Positions 17,897 to 26,367 of a DNA stretch of 43,822 bases are shown here, piece after piece (positions within the stretch are counted from its first letter, which is position 1; every line of letters starts with the position of its first letter). The notes under the pieces are model-generated. The model was not told where the DNA came from. It ran no database searches and saw nothing but the letters and a program-made list of their open reading frames with translations. Both the position numbers and the translations under genes were made by a program. Source of the DNA: Gemmatimonadaceae bacterium (GTDB lineage: Bacteria > Gemmatimonadota > Gemmatimonadetes > Gemmatimonadales > Gemmatimonadaceae); assembly GCA_025930755.1 (NCBI GenBank), contig JAICOJ010000020.1, positions 1-43,822 on the forward strand. The letters run 5' to 3'.

Positions 17897-20415
17897 CAGG
17901 GCTGCTTCCGTGGCGCGGCCCCGGCCGCCGCTGTCGTCTCACCCGCCTGCTCCACCGGCCCACCCACTTCGCTGTGAGCGCGGCCGTCTTCCTCGCGACC
18001 GGTGCCGCCCTGCGCGGGTGTTCGGACGTGAGCGACGTCCGGGAACGCGTAGCTCGGCAGGGCCGTCGGACCGAAGCGGCCGGCGTTGCCCTTCATCTTG
18101 TCCTTGAGCGCCTTCAGGACCTTGTGCGGCGAGCAGGGAATCTCGTCGATTCGCACGCCAACCGCGTCGTAGATGGCGTTCGCGACCGCGGGCATCACCG
18201 GCAGCAGCGGGCCCTGCCCGGCTTCCTTGGCGCCGAACGGCCCACTCGGATCGGGATCGTGGACCAGAATCGTCTCGACGTCGCACATCTCGAACGTCGT
18301 CGGACTCTTGTACTCCAGCATGCTCGGATGGTGGTGCACGACGTTCCGCACGCGGTCGCGATAGGTCATCTCCTCCATGAGCGCTTCGCCCAGGCCCATG
18401 TACACCGAGCCCTCGACCTGCCCGATCACGAGCAGCGGATTGATGGACTGGCCGACGTCGTGCGCGATCCAGATCTTCGGCACTCTCACTATTCCCGTGT
18501 CGGGGTCGACCTCGACCTCGGCGACCGCGGCCGTGTACGAGTAGGCCGGTGAGGGTCCGACCCCCGCGCCTTTGTATCTGCCTGGCGAGCGAGGCGGCGT
18601 GTACGATCCCGTCGTCCCGACCGTGCCGAACATCCCCTCGGCAATCTGCACCGCTTCGGCGAACGTCACCCCGCGGTCGGGCGACTCCGTATCGAAGACC
18701 CGCCGTTCCGCGAACACCAATCGCGACTTCGGCACGTTGAGCTTCCGCGATACGCCGTCGGCCAGGATCTCGCGCGCACGCTCCGCGGCCTGCACGGCGG
18801 CGTTTCCCGTCATGAGGGTGACGCGCGATGAATAAGACCCGAGGTCGACCGGGGTGAGGTCGGTGTCGCCGGTGACGATGCGGATGTCCTCCGGCTCGAT
18901 GCCTAACACGTCGGCGACGCAGTAGGCAAGTACGGAGTCCGAGCCCTGCCCGATGTCGGTGGAGCCACAGAACGCGGCGACGCCACCGGAGCGGTCGAGC
19001 TTGAGCTGCACGCCGGAGTGCGGCATGCTGTTCCAATAGATCGGCAGCCCCGCTCCGGAGATGTAGGACGAGCACGCCAGCCCGACCCCCCGCCCGAACG
19101 GCAGCTGGCGGTACTTCGTCTGCCAACCGCTGCGCTCGACGACCGCGTCGATGCACTCGCCGAGGCCCATCGAGCCGATGCGAAGCCAGTTCGCGGTGAC
19201 GGAGTTCGCGGGCTGCAGGATGCGTTTGCGCAGCACCGCAGGATCGATCGCGAGATCCTCGGCGATCTTGTCGAGCTGACACTCGAGCGCAAAGCGCGGT
19301 TGCGGCGTCCCGTGGCCGCGTTTGGGGCCGCACGGCGCCTTGTTCGTGAAGACGCGAGCGCCGCGAAAGCGATAATGCGGCACCTCGTACGTCACGGTCT
19401 GCAGCGCACCGGTGTAGTAGGTGCTGGCGACGCCGTACGAGCCGTAGGCGCCGCCGTCGAGAAACGAGGTGAAGTCCATCGCCACGATGCGGCCGTCACG
19501 CGTGACCCCCGTCTTGATGCGCATGAGCGTCGGATGCCGCCCACGATGGCAGTAGAAGACTTCTTCGCGCGTGAGCGAGATCTTGACCGGCCGGCCAGTG
19601 CGGCGCGCGAACGCGGCGACGACGATCTCGTGGTTGAACGGATCGGACTTTCCGCCGAAGCCGCCGCCGTTGGGTGTGGCGATGACGCGAACGTGCGCGG
19701 CGGGCATCTCGAGCACCTTCGCCAGCGCGCGGTGCAAATAGTGTGGCGTCTGCGTGCTCGACCAGACCGTCACCTTCCCATCGGGCGACCACTGCGCGAG
19801 CGACGCGTGCTGCTCCATCGGCAGGTGCGTGTTCCCCTCGAAGAAAAACAGGTCCTCGCGCACGTGGTCCGCCGTCGCCATTTCGGCGTCGACGTTCCCG
19901 AACTCCAGGGCGATGTGCTTGTGCACGTTGCCAGCGTCGCCGTAGTCATGGATGTGCGCGTCCGGCGTGTCGACGCTGGCCAACGCATCCTCCACCGACT
20001 CGATGGGCGGCAGCTTCTCGTATTCCACCTCGATGAGATCGCACGCGTCGGCGGCGGTGTCTTCGTCGATCGCGGCGACGGCGGCGACGGGATCACCGAC
20101 GAATCGTACGTGGTCGGGACAGAGCGCGTGCTCGTCCTGCGAGATGGGCAGAATTCCGAACGGAATCGGCAGATCGCGCCCGGTGAGCACGGCGACGACG
20201 CCCGGGTGACGCTCGGCGCGTGATGTATCGATGCGGACGATGCGCGCGTGCGGCTCCCGAGAGCGCAGCAACTTGCACCACAGCATGCGCGGCAGTGAAA
20301 GGTCGTCGGCGAATTTGGTCTCGCCCGTCACCTTGGCGGTGGCGTCGACCTTCCGGCGCGCGGTGCCGACGACTGACTGCGGACTGCGAACTGCGAACGG
20401 CGAACGATCAGTCAT
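17896..20415 (-). CDS. Molybdopterin-binding catalytic subunit, xanthine dehydrogenase family, 839 aa
   Basis: Large Mo-cofactor subunit: VDATAKVTGETKFADDLSLP at the N-terminus, the GGGFGGKSD loop, FCGSTDIGQGSDSVLAY and the C-terminal GPFGAKEAGQGPL, whose Glu is the conserved active-site base. It should act with the FAD and 2Fe-2S subunits encoded on either side (order Fe-S, Mo, FAD). The first 16 residues (MTDRSPFAVRSPQSVV) are translated from a heptad inverted repeat lying across this start, so the true ancestral start may have been nearer VVGTARRKVD. The C-terminal 50 residues are low-complexity. Context with the HcrB-like subunit favours a CoA-ester reductase or hydroxylase, but substrate is unproven. 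Confidence 0.9.
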   Translation of the reverse strand: MTDRSPFAVRSPQSVVGTARRKVDATAKVTGETKFADDLSLPRMLWCKLLRSREPHARIVRIDTSRAERHPGVVAVLTGRDLPIPFGILPISQDEHALCPDHVRFVGDPVAAVAAIDEDTAADACDLIEVEYEKLPPIESVEDALASVDTPDAHIHDYGDAGNVHKHIALEFGNVDAEMATADHVREDLFFFEGNTHLPMEQHASLAQWSPDGKVTVWSSTQTPHYLHRALAKVLEMPAAHVRVIATPNGGGFGGKSDPFNHEIVVAAFARRTGRPVKISLTREEVFYCHRGRHPTLMRIKTGVTRDGRIVAMDFTSFLDGGAYGSYGVASTYYTGALQTVTYEVPHYRFRGARVFTNKAPCGPKRGHGTPQPRFALECQLDKIAEDLAIDPAVLRKRILQPANSVTANWLRIGSMGLGECIDAVVERSGWQTKYRQLPFGRGVGLACSSYISGAGLPIYWNSMPHSGVQLKLDRSGGVAAFCGSTDIGQGSDSVLAYCVADVLGIEPEDIRIVTGDTDLTPVDLGSYSSRVTLMTGNAAVQAAERAREILADGVSRKLNVPKSRLVFAERRVFDTESPDRGVTFAEAVQIAEGMFGTVGTTGSYTPPRSPGRYKGAGVGPSPAYSYTAAVAEVEVDPDTGIVRVPKIWIAHDVGQSINPLLVIGQVEGSVYMGLGEALMEEMTYRDRVRNVVHHHPSMLEYKSPTTFEMCDVETILVHDPDPSGPFGAKEAGQGPLLPVMPAVANAIYDAVGVRIDEIPCSPHKVLKALKDKMKGNAGRFGPTALPSYAFPDVAHVRTPAQGGTGREEDGRAHSEVGGPVEQAGETTAAAGAAPRKQP

Positions 20416-20467
20416 TGCCGTTCGCCGTGTTGGCAGGTGGCAGCTCGCGGTTCGCAGTTCGCAGTTG
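20374..20467. repeat. Heptad inverted repeat lying inside two overlapping genes
   Basis: Left arm about 20374-20406 and right arm about 20418-20467 contain CTGCGAA/TTCGCAG heptads and pair with interruptions. Unlike the other copies it is translated. It encodes the C-terminal tail of the 2Fe-2S subunit (LRTANRELPPANTANGND) and, in another frame, the N-terminus of the Mo subunit (PFAVRSPQSV). The two reading frames overlap by 8 nt within it. Confidence 0.8.
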
Positions 20468-20962
20468 TTCCGCCGCCTTCTCCACCGCCTCATAGATCTT
20501 CAGATACCCCGTGCACCGGCAGAGATTGCCGCTCAAGGACTCCTTGATCTCATCGCGCGTCGGCGATGGATTGCCGTCGAGAAGCGCGCGCGCGGCGAGC
20601 AGAAATCCGGGCGTGCAGTACCCGCACTGCGCGGCGCCCAGCTCGGCGAACGCATCCTGGAGCGGGTGCAGCGTGCCGCCCTGCGCCATCCCCTCGACCG
20701 TCTCGATGCGGCGATCCGCATAGGAGAGGGCCAACGCGAGGCAGGAGAGGATCGGCGTCCCGTCCACGAGCACCGTGCAGGTACCGCACTCGCCCAGCTC
20801 GCAGCCGTGCTTCGTGCCGGTGAGTCCGAGCTCCTCACGCAGGACCTCGAGCAGCGTTTTCTGGGGGGCGAACGCCACCTCGACGCGCTCACCGTTGACG
20901 GTGAAGCCCGCGTGCGCTTTTTGCTTCGTGATGGGCTCGATTAGAATCGGCTGTCCGGACAT
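20408..20962 (-). CDS. 2Fe-2S subunit of the molybdenum hydroxylase (HcrC-like), 184 aa
   Basis: Both [2Fe-2S] clusters are present: the plant-type motif GCELGECGTCTVLVDGTPIL followed by SC in the N-terminal half, and CGYCTPG with CRCTGY in the C-terminal helical domain. It passes electrons between the Mo and FAD subunits. ATG at 20962 (MSGQPI) fits the family start. The last 18 residues are encoded by the heptad repeat and extend past the usual end of the family (around KIYEAVEKAAEQ). It is the promoter-proximal gene of the three, divergent from the serpin gene across 125 bp. Confidence 0.92.
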   Translation of the reverse strand: MSGQPILIEPITKQKAHAGFTVNGERVEVAFAPQKTLLEVLREELGLTGTKHGCELGECGTCTVLVDGTPILSCLALALSYADRRIETVEGMAQGGTLHPLQDAFAELGAAQCGYCTPGFLLAARALLDGNPSPTRDEIKESLSGNLCRCTGYLKIYEAVEKAAEQLRTANRELPPANTANGND

Positions 20963-21087
20963 GACTGAGGATGTCTCGGGGGGCGGATGAGCCGCAAGGC
21001 ATTCCGGCGCGCTACGCGTGTGACGCGCAACGGGCTCCCGAGGGTGATACGTGGGTCTCGCAACGATGTCCACCGCCAAGAGGACGT

Positions 21088-22341
21088 ATGTCGCGTCGTC
21101 GTCTTTTTCCCTGCTTGCTCCTCGCGGCCTCCGCGGCCTGCGCCGATTCGCCTTTGCCGTCGGGGGTAAGAGGACCCACGCCCGATTCGCTCAAGGCGCT
21201 CCCCCGAGCGCTGAGTGCGGATGAACAGCAAACCATCGCCGCGAGCAACCGGTTCGCGTTCGATCTCTTCCGCAGCGTCAATACGCGCTTCGTTGACACG
21301 AACGTCTTCATCTCGCCCCTGAGCGCATCCTTCGCGCTCGGCATGACGCTCGAAGGTGCCGCGGGTGAGACCTTCGAGGGGATGAGCCAGGCGCTCCGCC
21401 TTCTGGAGACCGACCGATCCCGCATCAACGCCGCCTATCGAGACTTGATCGAGCTGCTGCTCGACCTCGACCCGTCGGTGGACATGCGCATCGCGAACGC
21501 CATCTTTTATCGCGACACCTTTCCATTCCATCAGACATTTCTCGATACGGTCGCGCACTATTTCGACGCTCGGGTCGCCGGTCTCGATTTCGACGATCCC
21601 GCAACCGTGACACGCGTCAACGCCTGGGCCGACACCGCGACGGCGGGAAAGATTCCCGAGGTCATCGACGCGATCGAGCCGGACATCGTCATGCTTCTCA
21701 TGAACGCCATCTACTTCAAGGGAAGTTGGCGCTCGCAATTCGATCCGGACAACACCCACAACGCCCCATTCGCGACTGAGCGCGGAACGTCCTACGCCGC
21801 GCGAATGATGCATCTGGAGACCGAGGATGTGGCGCTCGCGATGCTGAACGGCGTGCAAGCCGTTGACCTCCCGTATGGCCGCGCGGCCTTCACGATGACG
21901 GCGATTCTCCCTCCGGCCGGCACCGACGTCGATGCGTTCATTCAGACGCTCGATCAAGCGCGATGGGATGCCATCGTTGGCGCGCTCGCCCACCGCGAAG
22001 CGGACGTCTACCTCCCGAAGTTCACGATGACGTGGAAGGACACGCTCAACAGTGACCTCAAAGCGATGGGCATGGAGCACGCGTTCTGCGACTGCGCGGA
22101 CTTCACCCGCATGTCTCCCCTCGGCGACAAGCTCTACATCGATTTCGTCCTCCAGAACACGTTCGTGAACGTGAATGAAGAAGGCACGGAAGCCGCTGCG
22201 GTTACGACCGTTGGCGTCGGGGTGGAGAGCGCCCCGCCGACGATCCGCTTCGACCGCCCCTTCGTGTTCGTGATTCGTGAGCGTTTGTCAGGAACCATTT
22301 TGTTTATGGGTAAGGTCGCCGTCCCCATTAGCGAGAGCTAA
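21088..22341 (+). CDS. Serpin-family protease inhibitor, probable lipoprotein, 417 aa
   Basis: The ATG at 21088 has AAGAGG just upstream and is followed by a signal ending SAAC (Cys18), probably lipidated. The serpin fold is complete: NRFAFDLFRSV, NVFISPLSASFALGMTLEGA, MLLMNAIYFKGSWRSQFDP, VDLPYGRAAFTMTAILP and the terminal FDRPFVFVIRERLSGTILFMGKV. The reactive-centre hinge EEGTEAAAVT (Glu364-Thr373) has the small residues needed for loop insertion, so it should be an inhibitory serpin. Counting from the hinge puts P1-P1' at Glu380-Ser381. Target is unknown; it may shield the cell surface from its own or other organisms' proteases. Confidence 0.93.
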   Translation: MSRRRLFPCLLLAASAACADSPLPSGVRGPTPDSLKALPRALSADEQQTIAASNRFAFDLFRSVNTRFVDTNVFISPLSASFALGMTLEGAAGETFEGMSQALRLLETDRSRINAAYRDLIELLLDLDPSVDMRIANAIFYRDTFPFHQTFLDTVAHYFDARVAGLDFDDPATVTRVNAWADTATAGKIPEVIDAIEPDIVMLLMNAIYFKGSWRSQFDPDNTHNAPFATERGTSYAARMMHLETEDVALAMLNGVQAVDLPYGRAAFTMTAILPPAGTDVDAFIQTLDQARWDAIVGALAHREADVYLPKFTMTWKDTLNSDLKAMGMEHAFCDCADFTRMSPLGDKLYIDFVLQNTFVNVNEEGTEAAAVTTVGVGVESAPPTIRFDRPFVFVIRERLSGTILFMGKVAVPISES

Positions 22342-22563
22342 ACAAGCGCACCCGAACACGTGCCGTAGCGTCGTACAGAATCGTCTATAGACAACGCTGT
22401 TCACGACGCCTCCACGTGGGAGTCGCACATCTCCAGGGTCGCGCCACCCGCTTCCGGCGATACTGCCGAAAGCGCATCACCCGAGCTCGCGCCATCACCG
22501 AGCGATTATCTCGACGCGGCCCCTGATCCGGGCTTCGATCGATGCGCGCGTGTCGCCGCGGCC
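22342..22563 (+). other. Gap after the serpin gene; mostly open frame leading into the diguanylate cyclase
   Basis: No terminator hairpin or heptad repeat is visible after the serpin stop, unlike most gene ends here. From 22369 the frame of the diguanylate cyclase is open to its ATG, and the last 30 codons read as the first helix of a GAF domain (YLDAAPDPGFDRCARVAAAM). I see no ATG, GTG, TTG or CTG in that frame. Confidence 0.7.
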
Positions 22564-24711
22564 ATGGCGCGCGCGCCGCTGGCGTTTCTCGTGCTGGTGC
22601 TGGGCGATCGTCATGTGCTCAAGAGCACGTGGGGACTTCCGGCCGCGCCGCCGCCCCGCACGGATTTCCCCGCCACCGAATCGCCCTTCGGGTTCATCCT
22701 CGCGCACACGGCGCCGCGGGTCGTCAACGATTCGTGGGACCACGAGGTGCTCCGCGCGCTGCCGATCCTGTCGGCCCTCGGCGTGCGCTCCTACCTCACG
22801 ACGCCGCTCGCCGTCGGCGACACGATGATCGGCGCCCTGGTGGTTCTCGACCACGCGCCCCGCTCCTGGTCGGAGAAGGAGATCGCGCAGATGGACGACG
22901 TGGCGGCGCTCGTCACGACGGAGATGGAGCTGCGTCGCGAGCGATTCGGCCATGAGCGTGCCGTCGCGGAGCACCGCGAGAGTGAGAGTCTGCTTCGCGG
23001 CGTCATCGAGAGCACCGCACTCGCTGTCGCGGTGAAGGACCTCGACGGTCGATATCGAATGATCAACGAAGCGGGGGCCGCCATCCTCGGCTGGGGCGCG
23101 AACGAGATCATTGGCAAGCTGGATCTCGATCTGGTCGATGCCGATCTCGCGCAGCGCATTCGCGATCGCGACCGCGACATTCTCATGGCCGGTGGCGTGC
23201 TGCTCTCGGAGGACGATGCGCCGGGCGCGCCGCACGGCGTGCGATCGTCGACGACCGTCTTCAAGAATGCCGAAGGCGATGCGGCCGGTCTCATCAGCAT
23301 CTCGCGCGTCATCACCGAACGGCAGCGAGCGGAGGAGGCGCTGCGCCTCCTCCACTCGATCGTCGCACGCATCGCCGAGGCGGAAGACTTCTCGAGCGCG
23401 CTGCATCTGGCGCTGTGGCACGTGTGTGACGTCACCGGCTGGGTGTTCGGCGAAGTGTGGATGCCCACCGCCGATGGGCGCTCGCTGGAACGCTCGGACA
23501 TCCGGCACAGCGTGCGCGCGGACTTGCTGGCCCGCGACGTGGCTCATGTCACGCCGCTCCCCCCCGGTGAGGGCCTCGCCGGCCGCGCGTGGTCGAGCAA
23601 GCAGGCGGTGTGGGTGCCCAACGTGGAGGAAGAGCAGGCATTCGCGCAGGCGGGCCATGCCACGGCCCTCGGGCTGAAATCGGGCGTGGCCATCCCCGTG
23701 CTTGCCGCCGACGAGGCCGTCGCGGTGCTCGTGTTCTACATGTTCGAGGTCCGCGAGCAGGATGAGCGCCTCGTGCATCTCATCTCGGTGGTGAGCGCGC
23801 AGCTGGGCGCGTTCATTCGGCGCAAGCGCGCCGAGGATGCGCTCCGGCACAGCGAGGAGAATGCACGCCGCCTGATCGAGAACCTCAATGACGTCATCAT
23901 GGTCCTCGACGCCGAGGGGCGGCTCACGTACGTGAGCCCTTCGGTCGAGCGCATCCTTGGCCGGAGTCCGGACGAGGAGCTGGGGCGATCGATCCTGGAC
24001 TTCGTTCACACCGACGAAGTGGCACGCGCACAGGACATGATCGCCGACACGCTGGGCGCTCCGGGCTTTTCGCGCTCGATAGAGATCCGGGTGCAACACC
24101 GGAACGGGCACTGGCGCTACATGGAGGTCGTCGGCAACGCCGTGCTCGATCAGCATGGGGTGGCGACGATCATCGTCAACGCGCGCGACCTCACCGAGCG
24201 GCAGCGCCTTCAGGCCGAGCTTCGCCGGATGTCGGTGACCGATGATCTCACGGGCCTCAACAACCGCCGCGGCTTCTTCATGCTCGCCGAGCAGGAGATG
24301 AAGCTCGCCAGGCGGCTGAAGAAGGACCTGTTGCTGGTGTTCGTCGATCTCGACGACTTCAAGTCCATCAACGACACCCACGGTCACCAGGTGGGTGACC
24401 AGGCGCTGGCGGAGACGGCGGAGATTCTCCGCACGACCTTCCGCGAATCCGACGTGCTCGCGCGCCTGGGCGGCGACGAGTTCGTGGCGCTGGCGATGTT
24501 CTCGCCCGACGAGACGGACGATGTGATCGAGACGCGCCTGCATCAGACGCTGGCCGAGCACAATGCGCGCTCGTCGCGCAAGTATGCGCTGTCGATCAGC
24601 ACGGGCATGGCCCGGTTCGACGCGCGGAACGTGCAGTCGCTCGCCGAGCTCATGGCGATCGCGGATGACGCGCTCTATGAGCAGAAGAGGGCGAGGAAGA
24701 CGAGGAGCTAG
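22564..24711 (+). CDS. Diguanylate cyclase with GAF-PAS-GAF-PAS-GGDEF domains, at least 715 aa
   Basis: Domains in order: partial GAF (1-115), PAS (about 135-250), GAF (about 260-420), PAS (about 425-545) and GGDEF (about 550-710). The active-site motif GGDEF is intact (residues 636-640) and is preceded at the right distance by RESD, a product-binding I-site, so it should make c-di-GMP with feedback inhibition. The DDLTGLNNRRGFF start of the domain is typical. The ATG at 22564 falls inside the first GAF: in-frame codons upstream encode FDRCARVAAAM, which looks like the missing GAF helix, back to a stop at 22366, yet no ATG, GTG, TTG or CTG exists there. The true start is therefore uncertain. 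Confidence 0.88.
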   Translation: MARAPLAFLVLVLGDRHVLKSTWGLPAAPPPRTDFPATESPFGFILAHTAPRVVNDSWDHEVLRALPILSALGVRSYLTTPLAVGDTMIGALVVLDHAPRSWSEKEIAQMDDVAALVTTEMELRRERFGHERAVAEHRESESLLRGVIESTALAVAVKDLDGRYRMINEAGAAILGWGANEIIGKLDLDLVDADLAQRIRDRDRDILMAGGVLLSEDDAPGAPHGVRSSTTVFKNAEGDAAGLISISRVITERQRAEEALRLLHSIVARIAEAEDFSSALHLALWHVCDVTGWVFGEVWMPTADGRSLERSDIRHSVRADLLARDVAHVTPLPPGEGLAGRAWSSKQAVWVPNVEEEQAFAQAGHATALGLKSGVAIPVLAADEAVAVLVFYMFEVREQDERLVHLISVVSAQLGAFIRRKRAEDALRHSEENARRLIENLNDVIMVLDAEGRLTYVSPSVERILGRSPDEELGRSILDFVHTDEVARAQDMIADTLGAPGFSRSIEIRVQHRNGHWRYMEVVGNAVLDQHGVATIIVNARDLTERQRLQAELRRMSVTDDLTGLNNRRGFFMLAEQEMKLARRLKKDLLLVFVDLDDFKSINDTHGHQVGDQALAETAEILRTTFRESDVLARLGGDEFVALAMFSPDETDDVIETRLHQTLAEHNARSSRKYALSISTGMARFDARNVQSLAELMAIADDALYEQKRARKTRS

Positions 24712-24847
24712 GGGTCAGGAGTCAGGAGTCAGGAGTCAGGGGTGGAAAGGCGAACGGCAGCGCACAGCGCTGCCGTTCGCTCATCTGATGAGGCGGCAGC
24801 CGCGGAGCGGCGGCGCCCTTTCCACCCCTGATCCCTGACCCCTGACC
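24711..24847. repeat. Nested heptad/two-hairpin element, copy 2
   Basis: Left arm 24711-24750 (TCAGGAG heptads then GGTGGAAAGG) pairs with right arm 24817-24847 with few mismatches. Inside are hairpin 1 at 24750-24780 (13-bp perfect stem, 5-nt loop), the linker CTCATCTGATGAG at 24780-24792, and hairpin 2 at about 24791-24816 (one lower-stem mismatch, bulged A, 5-bp upper stem, GGA loop). The arm starts on the last base of the diguanylate-cyclase stop codon and ends 14 bp before the stop of the converging tldE gene. Confidence 0.9.
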
Positions 24848-24860
24848 ACTAGCTCCTACC

Positions 24861-26225
24861 TCACACCGCGTCAGAAAGGGAAGTGAAATTCCAATCGCGG
24901 ACACGCAGCGACGGCACCACTCGCCCTGCCTCGACCCTCTCTGCCCGCCCCAGCTCCTCGATCTTGTTCAGCATGAACAGCGGGCTCTCGTTCCACCGAA
25001 AGTTCTTGAGCGGGCGCGTGATCTTGCCGTTCTCGATCAGGAAGGTGCCGTCGCGAGTGAGGCCGGTCACCATCACCGTGCGCTGATCGAGGAAGCGGAT
25101 GTACCAGAAGCGCGTCACGAGAATCCCGCGCTGCGTGCCCGCGACGAGCTCGTCGACGCTCTTCGTGCCACCCATCATCTTCAGACCTCCGGGCATTCCG
25201 CCGCCGCCGCCTCCTCCTCCTCCACCGCCGCCACCACCACCGGTCGGCTGCACCCCCTTCTTGTCGGCCCAGAAACGCGAATACGCGAGATTCTTGAGGA
25301 CCCCATTCTCGATCCACGTGATCCGCCGCAGCGGGAGTCCCTCGTTGTCGAAGGGGCGCATCAGGAGGTCCCGGTCGGCCGGATCCGAATAGATCGTTAC
25401 GCGCTCGTCGGCGATCTTCTCCCCCAGCTTCGTGCCGCCCGGTTTCGCGAAGGCGCTGCGACCTTCGTCGGTGCTGCGGGCGTTGAACGAGCCCGCGAGC
25501 AGCGGCAGCACGTCCGACACGGCCTGCGGCTCGAGCACTACCGTGTACATCCCGGGCTCGATCGCCTGCGGGTTACGCGACGCCAGCGCCTTGTCCGCCG
25601 CTCGTCGCCCGAGCGACGCGGCATTGATGTCTCCCCAGTTGCGTGAGCCGGCGACCGCATACCCAGAACCCGTTCCATCCGGTGTACGAGCCGTCGTCGA
25701 CATCGAGGCGTCGGTGCTCGCGTGATACGCGAACAGCCCCGAGTTCGTGGCGACCGCGCTCGCTCCGGCGTTGGCTTCGATGAACCCGGCGATCGCCAGC
25801 CGATTGGTGCGCGCCTGCTCGGCGTCGATCACCTGCTGAGCGGCGAGGGCTCGCGCTTCGGGTCCAAGGTCGGCGGTGCGCTCGACGAAGGCGTCGACCG
25901 ACGCGTGCTGCGTAGGCCCGAGCTCGGGCATGATCTCGGGATCTTCCGGCGCCAGGCGCGCCAGCCGCTCGGACAGCTCGACCGTTCGTTTGAGCGATGC
26001 GTCGTCGAGAATGTTCGTCGACGCCGATGCGCGCCGCCGACCGATCGTGCTGGTGATGGTGACGTCGGTGTCGGTGACGCCGCCGGCCGTGGTGATCTCG
26101 CTCGCCGCGAAGCGCGTGTTACCGCTCCAGCCGGACCCCACGGTGACGCGGGTCTGTTCGGCGGTCGCGAAGGAGAGGACGCGTTGCGTCAGCGCTCGGG
26201 CTTCATCGCGTGAGAGTATGGCCAT
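24861..26225 (-). CDS. tldE: TldE/PmbA-family metalloprotease partner subunit, 454 aa
   Basis: TldD/PmbA family protein without the HExxxH motif, as expected for the non-catalytic TldE partner. Typical segments: NTRFAASEITTAGGVTDTDV near the N-terminus, PGMYTVVLEPQAVSDVLPLLAGSFNAR in the middle, and GTFLIENGKITRPLKNFRWNESP near the C-terminus. No signal peptide is visible, whereas its upstream partner has a Tat signal. A run of 15 Gly (about residue 327, from a CCG/CCT/CCA repeat tract) interrupts the C-terminal domain. It is the last gene of the co-directional sigma-TolC-MacA-TldD locus. TldD/TldE heterodimers degrade or trim unfolded and modified peptides. Confidence 0.88.
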   Translation of the reverse strand: MAILSRDEARALTQRVLSFATAEQTRVTVGSGWSGNTRFAASEITTAGGVTDTDVTITSTIGRRRASASTNILDDASLKRTVELSERLARLAPEDPEIMPELGPTQHASVDAFVERTADLGPEARALAAQQVIDAEQARTNRLAIAGFIEANAGASAVATNSGLFAYHASTDASMSTTARTPDGTGSGYAVAGSRNWGDINAASLGRRAADKALASRNPQAIEPGMYTVVLEPQAVSDVLPLLAGSFNARSTDEGRSAFAKPGGTKLGEKIADERVTIYSDPADRDLLMRPFDNEGLPLRRITWIENGVLKNLAYSRFWADKKGVQPTGGGGGGGGGGGGGGGMPGGLKMMGGTKSVDELVAGTQRGILVTRFWYIRFLDQRTVMVTGLTRDGTFLIENGKITRPLKNFRWNESPLFMLNKIEELGRAERVEAGRVVPSLRVRDWNFTSLSDAV

Positions 26226-26235
26226 GGCTCGAATA

Positions 26236-26361
26236 GGGGTCAGGAGTCAGGAGTCAGGGGTCAGGGGGTGTCAGGGTGGGGGGTAGAGGGAAGCGGCACG
26301 CGCGACTTCTGAAACCGAATCCCTGACACCCCCTGATCCCTGACTCCTGACTCCTGACCCC
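26236..26361. repeat. Heptad inverted repeat (TCAGGAG type) between tldD and tldE
   Basis: Arms 26236-26276 and 26321-26361 (41 bp each) are complementary with a single G-to-A difference that would still pair as G-U in one transcript. The 44-nt interior lacks the CTCATC-W-GATGAG two-hairpin module found in the three related elements. The right arm ends 6 bp before the tldD stop codon. The plus strand carries four G-tracts at 26257-26290 that fit a G-quadruplex pattern. Confidence 0.9.
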
Positions 26362-26367
26362 TCGTTG

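Noticed and set aside
22495-24561. A 688-codon open frame on the minus strand opposite the diguanylate cyclase.
   Set aside because: It is a GC-driven shadow: its His/Arg/Glu-rich product has no domain, while the plus-strand frame has clear GAF, PAS and GGDEF motifs.
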